Shown here piece by piece: positions 1 through 8,445 of a DNA stretch of 64,000 nt. Position 1 is the first letter of the stretch, and each line of letters opens with the position of its first letter. A program made the translations under genes and the position numbers. The DNA comes from Ectothiorhodospira shaposhnikovii (GTDB lineage: Bacteria; Pseudomonadota; Gammaproteobacteria; Ectothiorhodospirales; Ectothiorhodospiraceae): NCBI RefSeq assembly GCF_016584105.1, contig NZ_NRSM01000015.1, positions 1-64,000 of the forward strand. The letters run 5' to 3'. The notes below the pieces were generated by a model. The model was not told the DNA's origin. It did no database searches and saw nothing but the letters and a program-made list of their open reading frames with translations.

Positions 1-136
1 GCATCGAAAGCCGTGCCGGAGAACGGCCAAAATAGGCAGCCAGGGATCTGGCCGCGTAGATATAGCTCTGCTGGGTCCGCGGTGAAAAACCACGCTGGCA
101 CATCGCATCCAGCATCTGGCGGCGTAAGGGTGTCAT
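1..136 (-). CDS. N-terminus of an IS91-type tyrosine recombinase (cut by window edge)
   Basis: The minus strand starts MTPLRRQMLDAM and continues with a pattern (SPRTQQSYIYAARSLAAYFG) typical of the N-terminal SAM-like DNA-binding domain of the phage-integrase-type recombinases that accompany IS91-like transposases. About 45 residues are visible before the window ends, so the catalytic RHRY domain is not seen. The ATG at 136 is preceded by a strong GAGGAG ribosome binding site. A decayed relative lies at 3458-4343 on the same strand. The family call rests on the N-terminus alone; an integron integrase is less likely because the motif order does not match IntI. Confidence 0.6.
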   Translation of the reverse strand, partial: MTPLRRQMLDAMCQRGFSPRTQQSYIYAARSLAAYFGRSPARLSM

Positions 137-245
137 CACTGATCTCCTCTCAAATGTCAGGGCAAACATGGCCCTGAAGAGAGTCTTGATGATCAGTGCA
201 ATTTACGCAGGTAAGGACGGAGAAAGCTGCCGCGAATGCGGCTTA

Positions 246-295
246 GTTCAACGCCCAAAGCAGCGGCGCGTTTACGCGTCCGACTGCCTTTGATT
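246..295. repeat. Integron attC site, left part (split by group II intron; rest at 2301-2304)
   Basis: Without the intron the + strand reads GTTCAAC (246-252), then arms that fold on themselves (CCCAAAGCAGCGGCGCG against CGTCCGACTGCCTTTG, with extrahelical bases), then GATT|AGGC across the intron junction. This is the RYYYAAC...GTTRRRY architecture of an integron recombination site, with one extra or duplicated base at the junction. It lies just after the 3' end of the AT-rich gene at 2277-3101, as expected for that cassette's own attC. Assigned from sequence symmetry only. Confidence 0.65.
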
Positions 296-2300
296 GTGTA
301 CGCCCGGCATGGGCATGAACTGATGGGGTGAAAGTCCCCTGTAGGAGTACCTGTGATGTCCACACTGTGGACCAACGTAACTACTAGCCGACGGCAAGGG
401 CAGCCCCGTGAGGGTCTGTCTGGAGGAAGCCCGAGCGCAAAAGTGCGAGCCGACGGACAGAAATCGCATATAAGGCTCAGTCCCCGGGCGAGTCAGCACA
501 AGGTGACAAAGCCCATCAGGTGCAGGGGATAGGGTAAATGCGGCGGTTGTGCACTGAAAGTTCATGTCCTTATCCGGGGAGATCTGTTCCGCATGCGGCC
601 CGTGCCGCCATGGGAGTCGAACTGAGGCCCAGTCCGAAAGGACTGGATACGCCATCGAACCCTACCGTGGCTGTGGTCGCCATGGGAACCGGACTGAGGG
701 CCAGCCCGAAAGGGCTGGGCATCCCACCGGACCCTACCGCGACCCGGGCAGCGCGTCCAACGGCAACGTTCGACGTGACGGAGCAGAGGTCAGCCGAGGC
801 CATAGTAATCGCACGCCCGTGGACGGGCTTCGCGGTGAAGGGCCGAACATGAGAAGACAAGGCGGAGCCGTGGATTGCTCGCACGCGTCGTCGAACCCGT
901 CCGGGGGAGACGCGTCGCGGCGTGATACCACGCAGCCAGCCTTGCACGACGACCTGATGGAGCGGGTGCTGGCAAGCGAGAACATGCGACGGGCATGGAA
1001 GCGGGTGAAAGCCAACAGGGGCGCCCCCGGTGTCGATGGGATGCACATCGAGGACTTCCCTGAGTTCGCACGTTCGAACCTGCCGGTCATCCGCCAAGCC
1101 TTGCGTGATGGCACGTACCGGCCACAACCGGTGCGACGAGTGACCCTTCCCAAACCCGATGGGGGCGAGCGACTGCTTGGCATCCCGACGGTGACGGATC
1201 GGGTCATTCAACAGGCCATGGCGCAAGCTCTGGGGCCGATCTTCGATCCAGGATTCTCGGATTCGAGTTTCGGCTTCCGACCCGGACGCTCCGCCCATGG
1301 AGTACTGAGACGGATACAAACCCATATCGCTGATGGCTACCGCATCGCCGTCGATCTGGACTTGGCGAAGTTCTTCGACACGGTCCAGCACGACATCCTG
1401 ATGGCCCGAGTGGGCCGCAAGGTACGCGATAAACGACTGTTGGCGTTGATCGGCGAGTATCTGCGGGCGGGTGTGCGGGTCGGGGATACTCTTGAGGCAA
1501 CGGTGATCGGGACACCCCAGGGTGGTCCCCTGTCGCCCTTGCTGGCCAATATCCTTTTGGATGACCTGGACAAGGAACTGGAAGCGCGAGGGCATCGGTT
1601 CGTCCGGTATGCGGACGACCTGCTGATCCTTGTGCGGAGCCACCGCGCCGGGGAACGGGTCATGGCGAGCGTGTCTCGCTTCCTGACCGGCACCCTCAAG
1701 CTGGTGGTCAATCCGCACAAGAGCCGCGTGGTCAGGACCAACGACTGCCAATTCCTGGGATTCACCTTCCGGGGAACCAAGCTGCGATGGTCCGAGCGCG
1801 CCTATCAGGACTTCCGTCACCGGTTGCGAAAGCTCACCGGCCGGAGCTGGGGCGTGTCCATGGACTGCCGGCTCAAGACGCTGACGGAATATGTCCGTGG
1901 TTGGATGGGCTACTTCGGCATCTCGGACTACTATCGGCCTATTCCCGAGCTGGACCACTGGCTGCGAAGACGTATCCGCATGTGCTACTGGAAACAGTGG
2001 CGCGGGGTGCGAAACCGTATCCGCCACCTGCTGGCCCTGGGAACGCCAAAACGCGCCGCCATCTGGACAGGCATGAGCTCCAAAAGCTACTGGCACCTGT
2101 CCCGATCCCTCGGCACCCAGACCGGGATGACCAATGACTGGCTGAAACGCCAGGGCTTGATCAGCATCCGCGATCAATGGATGAAAGCGCATGGTTATAC
2201 CTGAAATCGTCGTGTGCTCCCTTCTTGTGAACCGCCTGGTGCGGACCCGCATGCCAGGTGGTGTGGGGAGGGCGGGCTAAACACCCGCCCTTACCCGATT
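296..2300 (+). mobile_element. Group II intron (IIC-attC type) with intron-encoded RT
   Basis: The 5' end GTGTACGCCCGGCATGGG matches the GUGYG-type start of group II introns. It is followed by a long structured leader (to about 545) and an internal reverse transcriptase gene. Domain V is a hairpin at about 2227-2270 (ACCGCCTGG ... CCAGGTGGT). Domain VI is GGGCGGG-loop-CCCGCCC at 2270-2290. The 3' end is TTACCCGATT; the exact last base, 2299 or 2300, is uncertain. The element is inserted into an attC site and points opposite to the cassette gene, the known habit of the IIC-attC subgroup. Both ends and the RT look intact, so it may still be mobile. Confidence 0.85.
849..2204 (+). CDS. ltrA: Group II intron reverse transcriptase/maturase
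   Basis: This 451-residue protein helps the intron RNA splice and copies it into DNA at a new site. From the ATG at 849, RT blocks include RVTLPKPDGGERLLGIPTV (97-115), VDLDLAKFFDTV (168-179), GTPQGGPLSPLL (221-232) and the catalytic box FVRYADD (251-257, Asp pair 256-257). The maturase X/thumb region follows (LTEYVRGWMGYF). There is no C-terminal HNH endonuclease, as in compact bacterial intron proteins of the IIC kind. An in-frame extension reaches back to 564 but lies in structured intron RNA, so 849 is preferred. No frameshift or stop interrupts it. Confidence 0.92.
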   Translation: MRRQGGAVDCSHASSNPSGGDASRRDTTQPALHDDLMERVLASENMRRAWKRVKANRGAPGVDGMHIEDFPEFARSNLPVIRQALRDGTYRPQPVRRVTLPKPDGGERLLGIPTVTDRVIQQAMAQALGPIFDPGFSDSSFGFRPGRSAHGVLRRIQTHIADGYRIAVDLDLAKFFDTVQHDILMARVGRKVRDKRLLALIGEYLRAGVRVGDTLEATVIGTPQGGPLSPLLANILLDDLDKELEARGHRFVRYADDLLILVRSHRAGERVMASVSRFLTGTLKLVVNPHKSRVVRTNDCQFLGFTFRGTKLRWSERAYQDFRHRLRKLTGRSWGVSMDCRLKTLTEYVRGWMGYFGISDYYRPIPELDHWLRRRIRMCYWKQWRGVRNRIRHLLALGTPKRAAIWTGMSSKSYWHLSRSLGTQTGMTNDWLKRQGLISIRDQWMKAHGYT

Positions 2301-3101
2301 AGGCTCATTTTCCGAACTAAACTGAATTATGGTCATAGAATCTGAGACCAAGTTAAGTATTTTCTCTTTCTTTTTAGTAATAACATTTTCCGACTCACCT
2401 CCGAGCGAATCCAAGAGAGTCAATTGACTCTCCATTAAGTCGGATGTGGCGATCCGCTTCTTTATAATGCTTGCAACTTCTTTGGGGGTGTATGCCTTGC
2501 CTTCTGTAGGCTCGCTGCACCAAATTGGCTCCGCTGTAGTATCGTCAAAATAGATATAATGTTGTTCATTATCACCATAAATTGAAGGACAATCATTTAC
2601 GTCCGCCAATCTTAGTAAGCCCAAATCTGGTTCTTTTTTATAAAGCTCTTCCCTGCCAAATAGCATTGGACAAGCATAATAAACTAATGCCCCATCATTT
2701 CTATTGAGGTTATATAAAAGCTCATGTTGAGAGAAACCTGTTTTGACATTTTTTTGAGTATCAAGTGAGACTCTATAGTGAGGCCTTGAGGTTACTTGCG
2801 AGGGTGTATGACGCATCCGATTTTGGAGAACTTTTACTACCTTATATTGCAGAAAGTAACCAAAGAAGAAATTCGATAAGTCATAACCATCATCTAGAGC
2901 ACTTTTTTTCAGTTTCCTGAAAAGCTCGTCCTCACTTAACTCGGTCCTTACAAAAGCCTGATCAAAGCCAACAAAACATTCTTTTTGAGGTGAATATTTG
3001 TAGAAATTGAACGATCCGTTACCCAAGCCAAATGTATCCCTAAACAGGCTAAGCATTGGGTGGTGAAAGTGCATTTCTAATACGGTTTCATTGATGCTCA
3101 T
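2277..3101 (-). CDS. AT-rich integron cassette protein of unknown function
   Basis: A 274-residue protein that I do not recognise. It has no signal peptide or clear membrane segment and is rich in Tyr, Phe, Lys and Asn. Base composition is strikingly AT-rich against GC-rich neighbours, which signals transfer. The ATG at 3101 lies about 30 nt after an attC core site (minus-strand GTTAGGC at 3139-3133), the usual spacing in integron cassettes. Its last codons (RVRAGV) are read inside the group II intron. Without the intron the frame would run to NQRQSDA and stop within the attC, as many cassette genes do. It is therefore probably slightly altered at the C-terminus. Function cannot be stated. 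Confidence 0.7.
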   Translation of the reverse strand: MSINETVLEMHFHHPMLSLFRDTFGLGNGSFNFYKYSPQKECFVGFDQAFVRTELSEDELFRKLKKSALDDGYDLSNFFFGYFLQYKVVKVLQNRMRHTPSQVTSRPHYRVSLDTQKNVKTGFSQHELLYNLNRNDGALVYYACPMLFGREELYKKEPDLGLLRLADVNDCPSIYGDNEQHYIYFDDTTAEPIWCSEPTEGKAYTPKEVASIIKKRIATSDLMESQLTLLDSLGGESENVITKKKEKILNLVSDSMTIIQFSSENEPNRVRAGV

Positions 3102-3132
3102 TTTATTCCCACTTTCCGTACTGTGATTTGGA

Positions 3133-3191
3133 GCCTAACATATAAGCGTTTATCCGCTGTGCGCAGCATGGCGGATAAACGTCTGTTGGAC
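3133..3191. repeat. Intact integron attC site (59-base element)
   Basis: GCCTAAC (3133-3139) and GTTGGAC (3185-3191) fit RYYYAAC and GTTRRRY. Between them CGTTTATCCGC (3146-3156) pairs perfectly with GCGGATAAACG (3171-3181) around a variable loop, leaving unpaired spacers. Total length is exactly 59 bp. It separates the AT-rich cassette gene (2277-3101) from whatever preceded it in the array. Confidence 0.75.
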
Positions 3192-3457
3192 GAAGCCATG
3201 TACCGCACATCTTTATAATGGGGATTGTATTTTTGGCGGTGGGCCAGGCAGGCCATGAGCGGCGCTTTGGCAGGTGTGGATTACCTGTGCGGGTTCCTTC
3301 GGCCACTGTGGAGCCATGCTGGGGGATCCTTGGCAAGTGTGTTTTCAATGAACATAGCCTGATTGTTGGCCCGGTTTCAATGTTTTGCCCGCACTCAGCC
3401 CCGGCCTTTCCGGAGGCCGTTGTCAGCCTGCTCCGTCACCCGCTATTTTTCAATCAC
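3192..3457. other. Intergenic stretch between attC and IS91 remnant; no supported gene
   Basis: This would be the neighbouring cassette. The open frames crossing it (3103-3348 minus; 3218-3610 plus) show no recognisable domain and run through the attC or the IS remnant, so no gene is called. It is probably decayed cassette DNA. Confidence 0.4.
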
Positions 3458-4343
3458 TTAACATCGTCGTACCTCGAGCGTGGGACATGGGACAGGACGC
3501 GATATTTCGGCAATGACATGCAAACGACCTTTCCGGCATCGGGGACAAGGATACCCGGACGCTTCCTTGCGCGGCGCGGCGGTGGCTGCCGGTGGACGCG
3601 CCATCGATAATGCCCTCCTGACCTGATCAAGCTTTTGACGGCGGCACCGATTGGCCAAAAAGCCGTAATGGCGCACCCGCATCAAACCCTTGGGAAGGAT
3701 GTGTTGCAAAAAACGGCGCACAAATTCTTCCCCCGACAATACCATCACCTTGCGCTGTTCCGTCCGATAGTCCTTGTAGGTGAAGTGAACACCGTCCTCA
3801 TCTACCTTCACAATCCTCTGGTGGGTGATGGCAATGCGGTGTGTGTAGCGGCCCAGGTAGTCCACCACCGTTGCACCCCGGTTCAGGCAGGCCTTGGTGT
3901 AGACGTTCCACGATTCCCGCATCAGTGCATCCAGCACACGGTCGACTTCTCCCGGGTGGCTCACCCGCGACAACGCACCGCTGGCGGCCGCCTGTCTCAG
4001 GGCAGACACCATCAGGCCGCGAAACCGTCTTGACAGCGGGGGGGGCGTGGCGTACGCATGTCGCAGGCCGTGGATCCCCACCGACTTGCTCACCCCGGCG
4101 CGGCGGCGACAGCGGCCAAACAGGCGCTGTGCTGAACTCACGCCAATGTGATGCTGCGGTTGGAACGTATGTGGAAACAGCCACACACGCGGGCGGCTGC
4201 AGCGCCACAACCTCGCTGACCCGCAATCCACAGCCATAGCACACCTCCAGCAACATCCTGTGCTTGGGGTTGTCACACGCCTTGATGATGCGCGCCACAA
4301 CGCAAGATTTCCCCTCTGCCGGCCGGGTTGCAGTTCCCTCCAC
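3458..4343 (-). pseudogene. Decayed IS91-type element: integrase fragment fused to transposase fragment
   Basis: Read leftwards, about 4343-4197 encodes an integrase core piece (DNPKHRMLLEVCYGCGLRVS). After a frame change, about 4195-4048 gives the box-II part (GIHGLRHAYAT with the HxLRH-type motif). The frame then passes straight into the C-terminal half of an IS91/IS801-type transposase (VVDYLGRYTHRIAITHQR, FTYKDYR, RRFLQHILPKGLMRVRHYGF). The start of the integrase, its catalytic tail and the N-terminal Tyr motif of the transposase are all missing. At least one frameshift and a large internal deletion make this non-functional. It lies directly downstream of the guanidine operon. Confidence 0.75.
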
Positions 4344-4364
4344 CCGGGCCTAGTCTCATTGCTC

Positions 4365-4787
4365 ATGAGCGAGCAGCTATGGCCTCCCAGCGAATACCAC
4401 GCGCAGATCGAACGTCTGCGTGCCGCCATCGGTGACGCCATCTATCTGGTGGAGCTGGTCCCAAGCCCCATGCAGCTGGGGGTTCGCGTCCATGGGGCAC
4501 CCCGGATCCTGCTGGATGTGATGGATTTCCCCCGGCCGGATCCGGCCCGGGGTCTGAATCCGCATTTCATCCTGCTGGACGATGGGCGGGGCATCAATCT
4601 GGGGCGCATCGCCCGTATCAGTCGGCGCCCCTTCGATCCCGCCCCCAAGGATCTGCTGTATCTGGGGGGACGTGTACAGCAGCAACGCCTGTTCGGGCCA
4701 CGACGCCTGTCCCGGGCCTTCATCCACCATCAGACGCGATTGGCCCTCGGTCGGCTGCTGGGGCATCCCGACCCTCGGGAGCCATGA
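4365..4787 (+). CDS. Hypothetical protein, convergent with and overlapping the carboxylase gene
   Basis: A 140-residue protein starting MSEQLWPPSEYHAQIERLR, with an N-terminal amphipathic stretch and a following segment (IYLVELVPSPMQLGVRVHG, then FPRPDPARGLNPHFILLDD) that reads like a soluble coding sequence. I do not recognise the family. No signal peptide or membrane segment is seen. Its last 68 nt overlap the 3' end of the guanidine carboxylase gene on the opposite strand. The start is the first ATG after the IS remnant. It could be a native gene trimmed by the IS91 event; a chance open frame cannot be excluded. Confidence 0.45.
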   Translation: MSEQLWPPSEYHAQIERLRAAIGDAIYLVELVPSPMQLGVRVHGAPRILLDVMDFPRPDPARGLNPHFILLDDGRGINLGRIARISRRPFDPAPKDLLYLGGRVQQQRLFGPRRLSRAFIHHQTRLALGRLLGHPDPREP

Positions 4788-7700
4788 TCAGCAACACCTG
4801 CCCCGGTGCCACCTGGGCCCCTTCCCGGCAGAGGATGCGGCTGACGGTGCCCCGGATCTCGCTAGCTACGGTGATTTCCATCTTCATGGATTCCAGCACC
4901 AGCAGGGGCTGGCCCGCTTCCACCCGGTCCCCCTCCCCCACCTCCAGGGCCCAGAGACTGCCGTGGACATGGGCCTCCACCGCCACCTCGCCATCCGCCA
5001 GTACAGGCCCCTCGGCCACGTCCACCGGGGGGTCGGCCTCCACGGTGTAGTGGGCCTGACCGCTCTCGATCCAGCGTCGCCGTTCTGCCTCGAAGGCGGC
5101 CTGTTGACGGTCCTTGAAGGCCTGGATCTCCTCGCGGTGGGTTTCCAGAAAGTGGTTGTAGCGGGCCAGGGAGAAGGTGGTTTCCTCGATCAGCAGACGC
5201 AGCCCGCCCTCGGGGAACACATCCCGCATGTGCAGCAGTTCGTCTTCGGAGACTTCATAGAAACGGATCTGATCAAAAAAGCGCAGCAGCCAGGGCTGCT
5301 GGAATTCGGGGGTGACCTTGTAGCGGTTCCAGATGGGCAGGGTTCGGCCTACGAACTGATACCCGCCCGGCCCTTCCATGCCGTAGATGCACAGGTAGGA
5401 ACCGCCGATGCCCACCGCATTTTCCGGCGTCCAGGTGCGGGCCGGGTTGTATTTGGTGGTGACCAGGCGGTGACGGGGGTCCACCGGGGTGGCCAGGGGG
5501 GCGGACAGGTAAACGTCCCCCAGGCCCATGACCAGGTAGGAGGCATCGTAGACAATGCGCTTGACCTCGGCCTCGCTTTCCAGACCGTTGATGCGGCGGA
5601 TGAACTCGATGTTGCTGGGGCACCAGGGGGCATCCCGGCGAACCGATTGCATGTACTTGCGGATGGCCAGTCGGGTCTGGCTGTCGTCCCAAGCCAGGGG
5701 TAGATGGATGATGCGGGAAGGCAGTTCGGCGGCGGACAGGTCCCTCAGTTCCGCTTCCGCCGCTTCCAGGATCTGCATCAGGGCGGACAGGGGCAGAGCG
5801 CCGGGGTCGTAGTGAATCTGCAGGCTGCGTACCCCGGGGGTCATTTCCAGGATGCCGGTGATGCGCTGTTCCCCCAGCCATTCCAGCAGGGCCTGCACGC
5901 GGAAGCGAAGGTTCAGATCCAGCATCATCGGGCCGTATTCCACCAGCAGGTAGCGGTCGCCGGCGGGGCGGTAGGTGACCCCCAGGGGGTGGGCCGGTGC
6001 CGGCCGTTCCCGCAGCACCGGGGAGGTGATGATCACCGGATCGAGCGTGATCCGCGCGGGGCGTGCCGGTTTGTGGATGGCCACCTCGTGGTTGACCGCC
6101 ATACGGTTGGCCGCGTCCATGTCCACGGGGATGAACTGCAGGGTGTCGCCGGGCCTGAGTTGGCCCAGTTTCCACAGGTCGGCGGTGATCACGGTGGCGG
6201 GACACACGAAGCCCCCCAGACTGGGGCCGTCCGGGCCCAGGATCACCGGCATGTCGCCGGTGAAGTCCACCGCGCCGATGGCGTAGGCGTTGTCATGGAG
6301 ATTGGAGGGATGCAGACCCGCTTCACCGCCATCCGTCCGGGCCCAGCGGGGTTTCGGGCCGATCAGGCGCACGCCGGTGCGGCTGGAGTTGTAGTGCACT
6401 TCCCAGCGGGCATCGAAAAAGTCCGCCATGTCCTCGGTGGTGAAGAAGTCCGGAGCCCCGTGGGGGCCGTAGATACAGTGGAGTTCCCAATGACGGCCAT
6501 ATTCGGGGATGGCCGCCACGGGCAGGGGTCGGGGGGGCTGGTCAGCCGCCTCGCCCAGATGGAGGATGTCTCCCCGCCGCAGGCTCCGGCCACCATGCCC
6601 GCCCAGTTGCCCCAGGGTGAAGGTGGCACGACTGCCCATGTGCAGGGGCACATCCAGACCACCCCGGAACAGCAGATAGGTCCGCGCCCCGGCTCCGCTG
6701 AGGGTGCCCACCTTCAGCACCTGACCGCGACGCACGTTCACCGGTTGCCAGTAGGGTACCGGTTGCCCCTCCAGGGTGGCGGTCATGAAAGCCCCGGTAA
6801 GGGCGATCACCGCGTCGGTATTGAAGCTCAGGGTGGGTCCGCTCACGGTGAGTTCAAGTCCCGCCGCCCGTTCCGTGTTGCCCAGTAACCGGTTGCCCAG
6901 CCGGAAGGCCAGGCTGTCCATGGGACCGGAGGGCGGCATGCCGATGTGCCAGTAACCCACCCGCCCCGGATAGTCCTGCACCGTGGTCTGGGTGCCGGGG
7001 TGCAGGACCTCCACGGTGGCCGCCTGATAGGTCAGCCGCCCCAGATGGGCGGTGGTCTGGCGGCCCGCCTGGAATACCGGATCGGCGGCCACCTGGCGCA
7101 GGTATTCCAGGTTGGTTTCCAGGCCGTGGAGACGGGTATCCGCCAGGGCGTCCCGCAGGTGCTCCAGGGCACTGGCCCGGTCTTCGCCGTGGACGATGAT
7201 CTTGGCGATCATGGGGTCGTAATGGGGCGAGATGCAGCTGCCTCGCTCCACCCAGGTGTCCACCCGGGCGGACGCCGGAAACTGCGCCTCGGTGAGCAGG
7301 CCGCTGGCGGGCTGGAAGGCCTTGCCCGGGTCCTCTGCATAAAGCCGTACCTGGATGGCATGGCCCCGGGGGGATGCGGGCCGCAACTGTTCCAGATCCG
7401 GCAGGTCGCCGGCCGCGCCCCGTACCATCCACTCCACCAGATCCACGCCGGTGACCTGCTCGGTGACACCATGTTCCACCTGCAACCGGGTGTTCACTTC
7501 CAGGAAATGGAAATCCCCGCTGTCCGCATCCAGGATGTATTCCACCGTGCCCGCCGAACGGTAGCTGACCGCCCGCCCCAGGGTCTCGGCGGTTTCCAGC
7601 AGGCGTTGCCGCACGCCCGGGTCCAGGTTGGGGGCCGGGGTTTCCTCCACCACCTTCTGGTTGCGCCGCTGCAGGGAGCAGTCCCGCTCTCCCAGGGCGA

Positions 7701-8361
7701 TCACCTGCCCCCGGCCATCCCCGAACAGCTGCACCTCGATGTGACGGGCGTGGCGGACGTATTTCTCCAGAAAAAGGCCGCTGTCGGAGAAGTGATTACG
7801 GGACAGACGCTGCACTGATTCGAAGGCATCCCGCAAGGTCCGTGGGTCGTGGCAGAGCTGCATGCCGATGCCGCCACCACCGGCGGTGCTCTTGAGCATC
7901 ACCGGGTAGCCGATGGCGGCGGCCTCGGCGGCGGCGTGGTCAGCGTCCCGCAACAGGCCCGAACCCGGCAGCATGGGCACCCCGCTGTCCCGGGCCAGGG
8001 ACCGGGCGGTGTGCTTGAGGCCAAAATCCCGGATCTGCCGGGGCGTGGGGCCGATGAAGGCCATGCCGGCGGCCTCGCAGGCCTCGGCAAAGGCGGCGTT
8101 TTCCGACAGGAAGCCATAGCCCGGGTGGATGGCCTGGGCCCCGCTTTCCCGGGCGGCCGCCAGGATGCGGCCCTGGTCCAGGTAGGAGGCGGTGGCGGCG
8201 GCCTCGCCGATGTTCATTGCCATGTCGGCCTGGCGCACGTGCAGGGAGTGGCGATCCGCCTCGCTGTAGACGGCCACGGACCGTATGCCCATGCGTTTGA
8301 GGGTGCGGATGATGCGACAGGCGATGGCGCCGCGGTTGGCGATCAGAACCGTGGTGAACAT
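4720..8361 (-). CDS. Guanidine carboxylase (urea carboxylase family), biotin-dependent
   Basis: A 1213-residue ATP- and biotin-dependent enzyme. Homologues were first named urea carboxylase; those in riboswitch-controlled operons carboxylate guanidine to carboxyguanidine. Biotin carboxylase is at about 1-450 (ATP loop TAGGGGIGM, FLEVNTRLQVEHGVTE). KipA/AHS2-like and KipI/AHS1-like carboxyltransferase parts span about 455-1010. A biotinyl carrier domain at the end has VLESMKMEITVASE, with the biotin lysine near residue 1159. Length is normal for the single-chain enzyme without a fused allophanate hydrolase. It is the last gene of the leftward guanidine operon. Guanidine rather than urea as substrate is inferred from the riboswitch at 12684-12786 and the two DUF1989 neighbours. 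Confidence 0.9.
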   Translation of the reverse strand: MFTTVLIANRGAIACRIIRTLKRMGIRSVAVYSEADRHSLHVRQADMAMNIGEAAATASYLDQGRILAAARESGAQAIHPGYGFLSENAAFAEACEAAGMAFIGPTPRQIRDFGLKHTARSLARDSGVPMLPGSGLLRDADHAAAEAAAIGYPVMLKSTAGGGGIGMQLCHDPRTLRDAFESVQRLSRNHFSDSGLFLEKYVRHARHIEVQLFGDGRGQVIALGERDCSLQRRNQKVVEETPAPNLDPGVRQRLLETAETLGRAVSYRSAGTVEYILDADSGDFHFLEVNTRLQVEHGVTEQVTGVDLVEWMVRGAAGDLPDLEQLRPASPRGHAIQVRLYAEDPGKAFQPASGLLTEAQFPASARVDTWVERGSCISPHYDPMIAKIIVHGEDRASALEHLRDALADTRLHGLETNLEYLRQVAADPVFQAGRQTTAHLGRLTYQAATVEVLHPGTQTTVQDYPGRVGYWHIGMPPSGPMDSLAFRLGNRLLGNTERAAGLELTVSGPTLSFNTDAVIALTGAFMTATLEGQPVPYWQPVNVRRGQVLKVGTLSGAGARTYLLFRGGLDVPLHMGSRATFTLGQLGGHGGRSLRRGDILHLGEAADQPPRPLPVAAIPEYGRHWELHCIYGPHGAPDFFTTEDMADFFDARWEVHYNSSRTGVRLIGPKPRWARTDGGEAGLHPSNLHDNAYAIGAVDFTGDMPVILGPDGPSLGGFVCPATVITADLWKLGQLRPGDTLQFIPVDMDAANRMAVNHEVAIHKPARPARITLDPVIITSPVLRERPAPAHPLGVTYRPAGDRYLLVEYGPMMLDLNLRFRVQALLEWLGEQRITGILEMTPGVRSLQIHYDPGALPLSALMQILEAAEAELRDLSAAELPSRIIHLPLAWDDSQTRLAIRKYMQSVRRDAPWCPSNIEFIRRINGLESEAEVKRIVYDASYLVMGLGDVYLSAPLATPVDPRHRLVTTKYNPARTWTPENAVGIGGSYLCIYGMEGPGGYQFVGRTLPIWNRYKVTPEFQQPWLLRFFDQIRFYEVSEDELLHMRDVFPEGGLRLLIEETTFSLARYNHFLETHREEIQAFKDRQQAAFEAERRRWIESGQAHYTVEADPPVDVAEGPVLADGEVAVEAHVHGSLWALEVGEGDRVEAGQPLLVLESMKMEITVASEIRGTVSRILCREGAQVAPGQVLLIMAPEGRDAPAADRGPIASDGG

Positions 8362-8445
8362 GGCGTAGGTGTGCTCCGATGACAGGGTGGCGGGCCGTCC
8401 CGCCGGAAAACGTGCCGCCCGGGGTCGTCCCCGGGGGAGGGGTTG

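Noticed and set aside
570-2252. 560-residue open frame antisense to the intron RT
   Set aside because: No recognisable domain; it is the complement of a clear RT with catalytic YADD and is a GC-rich shadow frame.
3103-3348. 81-residue minus-strand frame ending just before the cassette ATG
   Set aside because: Its C-terminal third is a read-through of the attC hairpin and the rest has no recognisable motif.
3218-3610. Plus-strand frame MGIVFLAVGQ... between attC and IS remnant
   Set aside because: Runs across the IS91 transposase remnant in antisense and shows no family features or ribosome site.
4582-8382. Several long plus-strand frames opposite the carboxylase
   Set aside because: Typical high-GC antisense frames (His/Gly/Gln-rich); the minus strand has clear biotin carboxylase and BCCP motifs.
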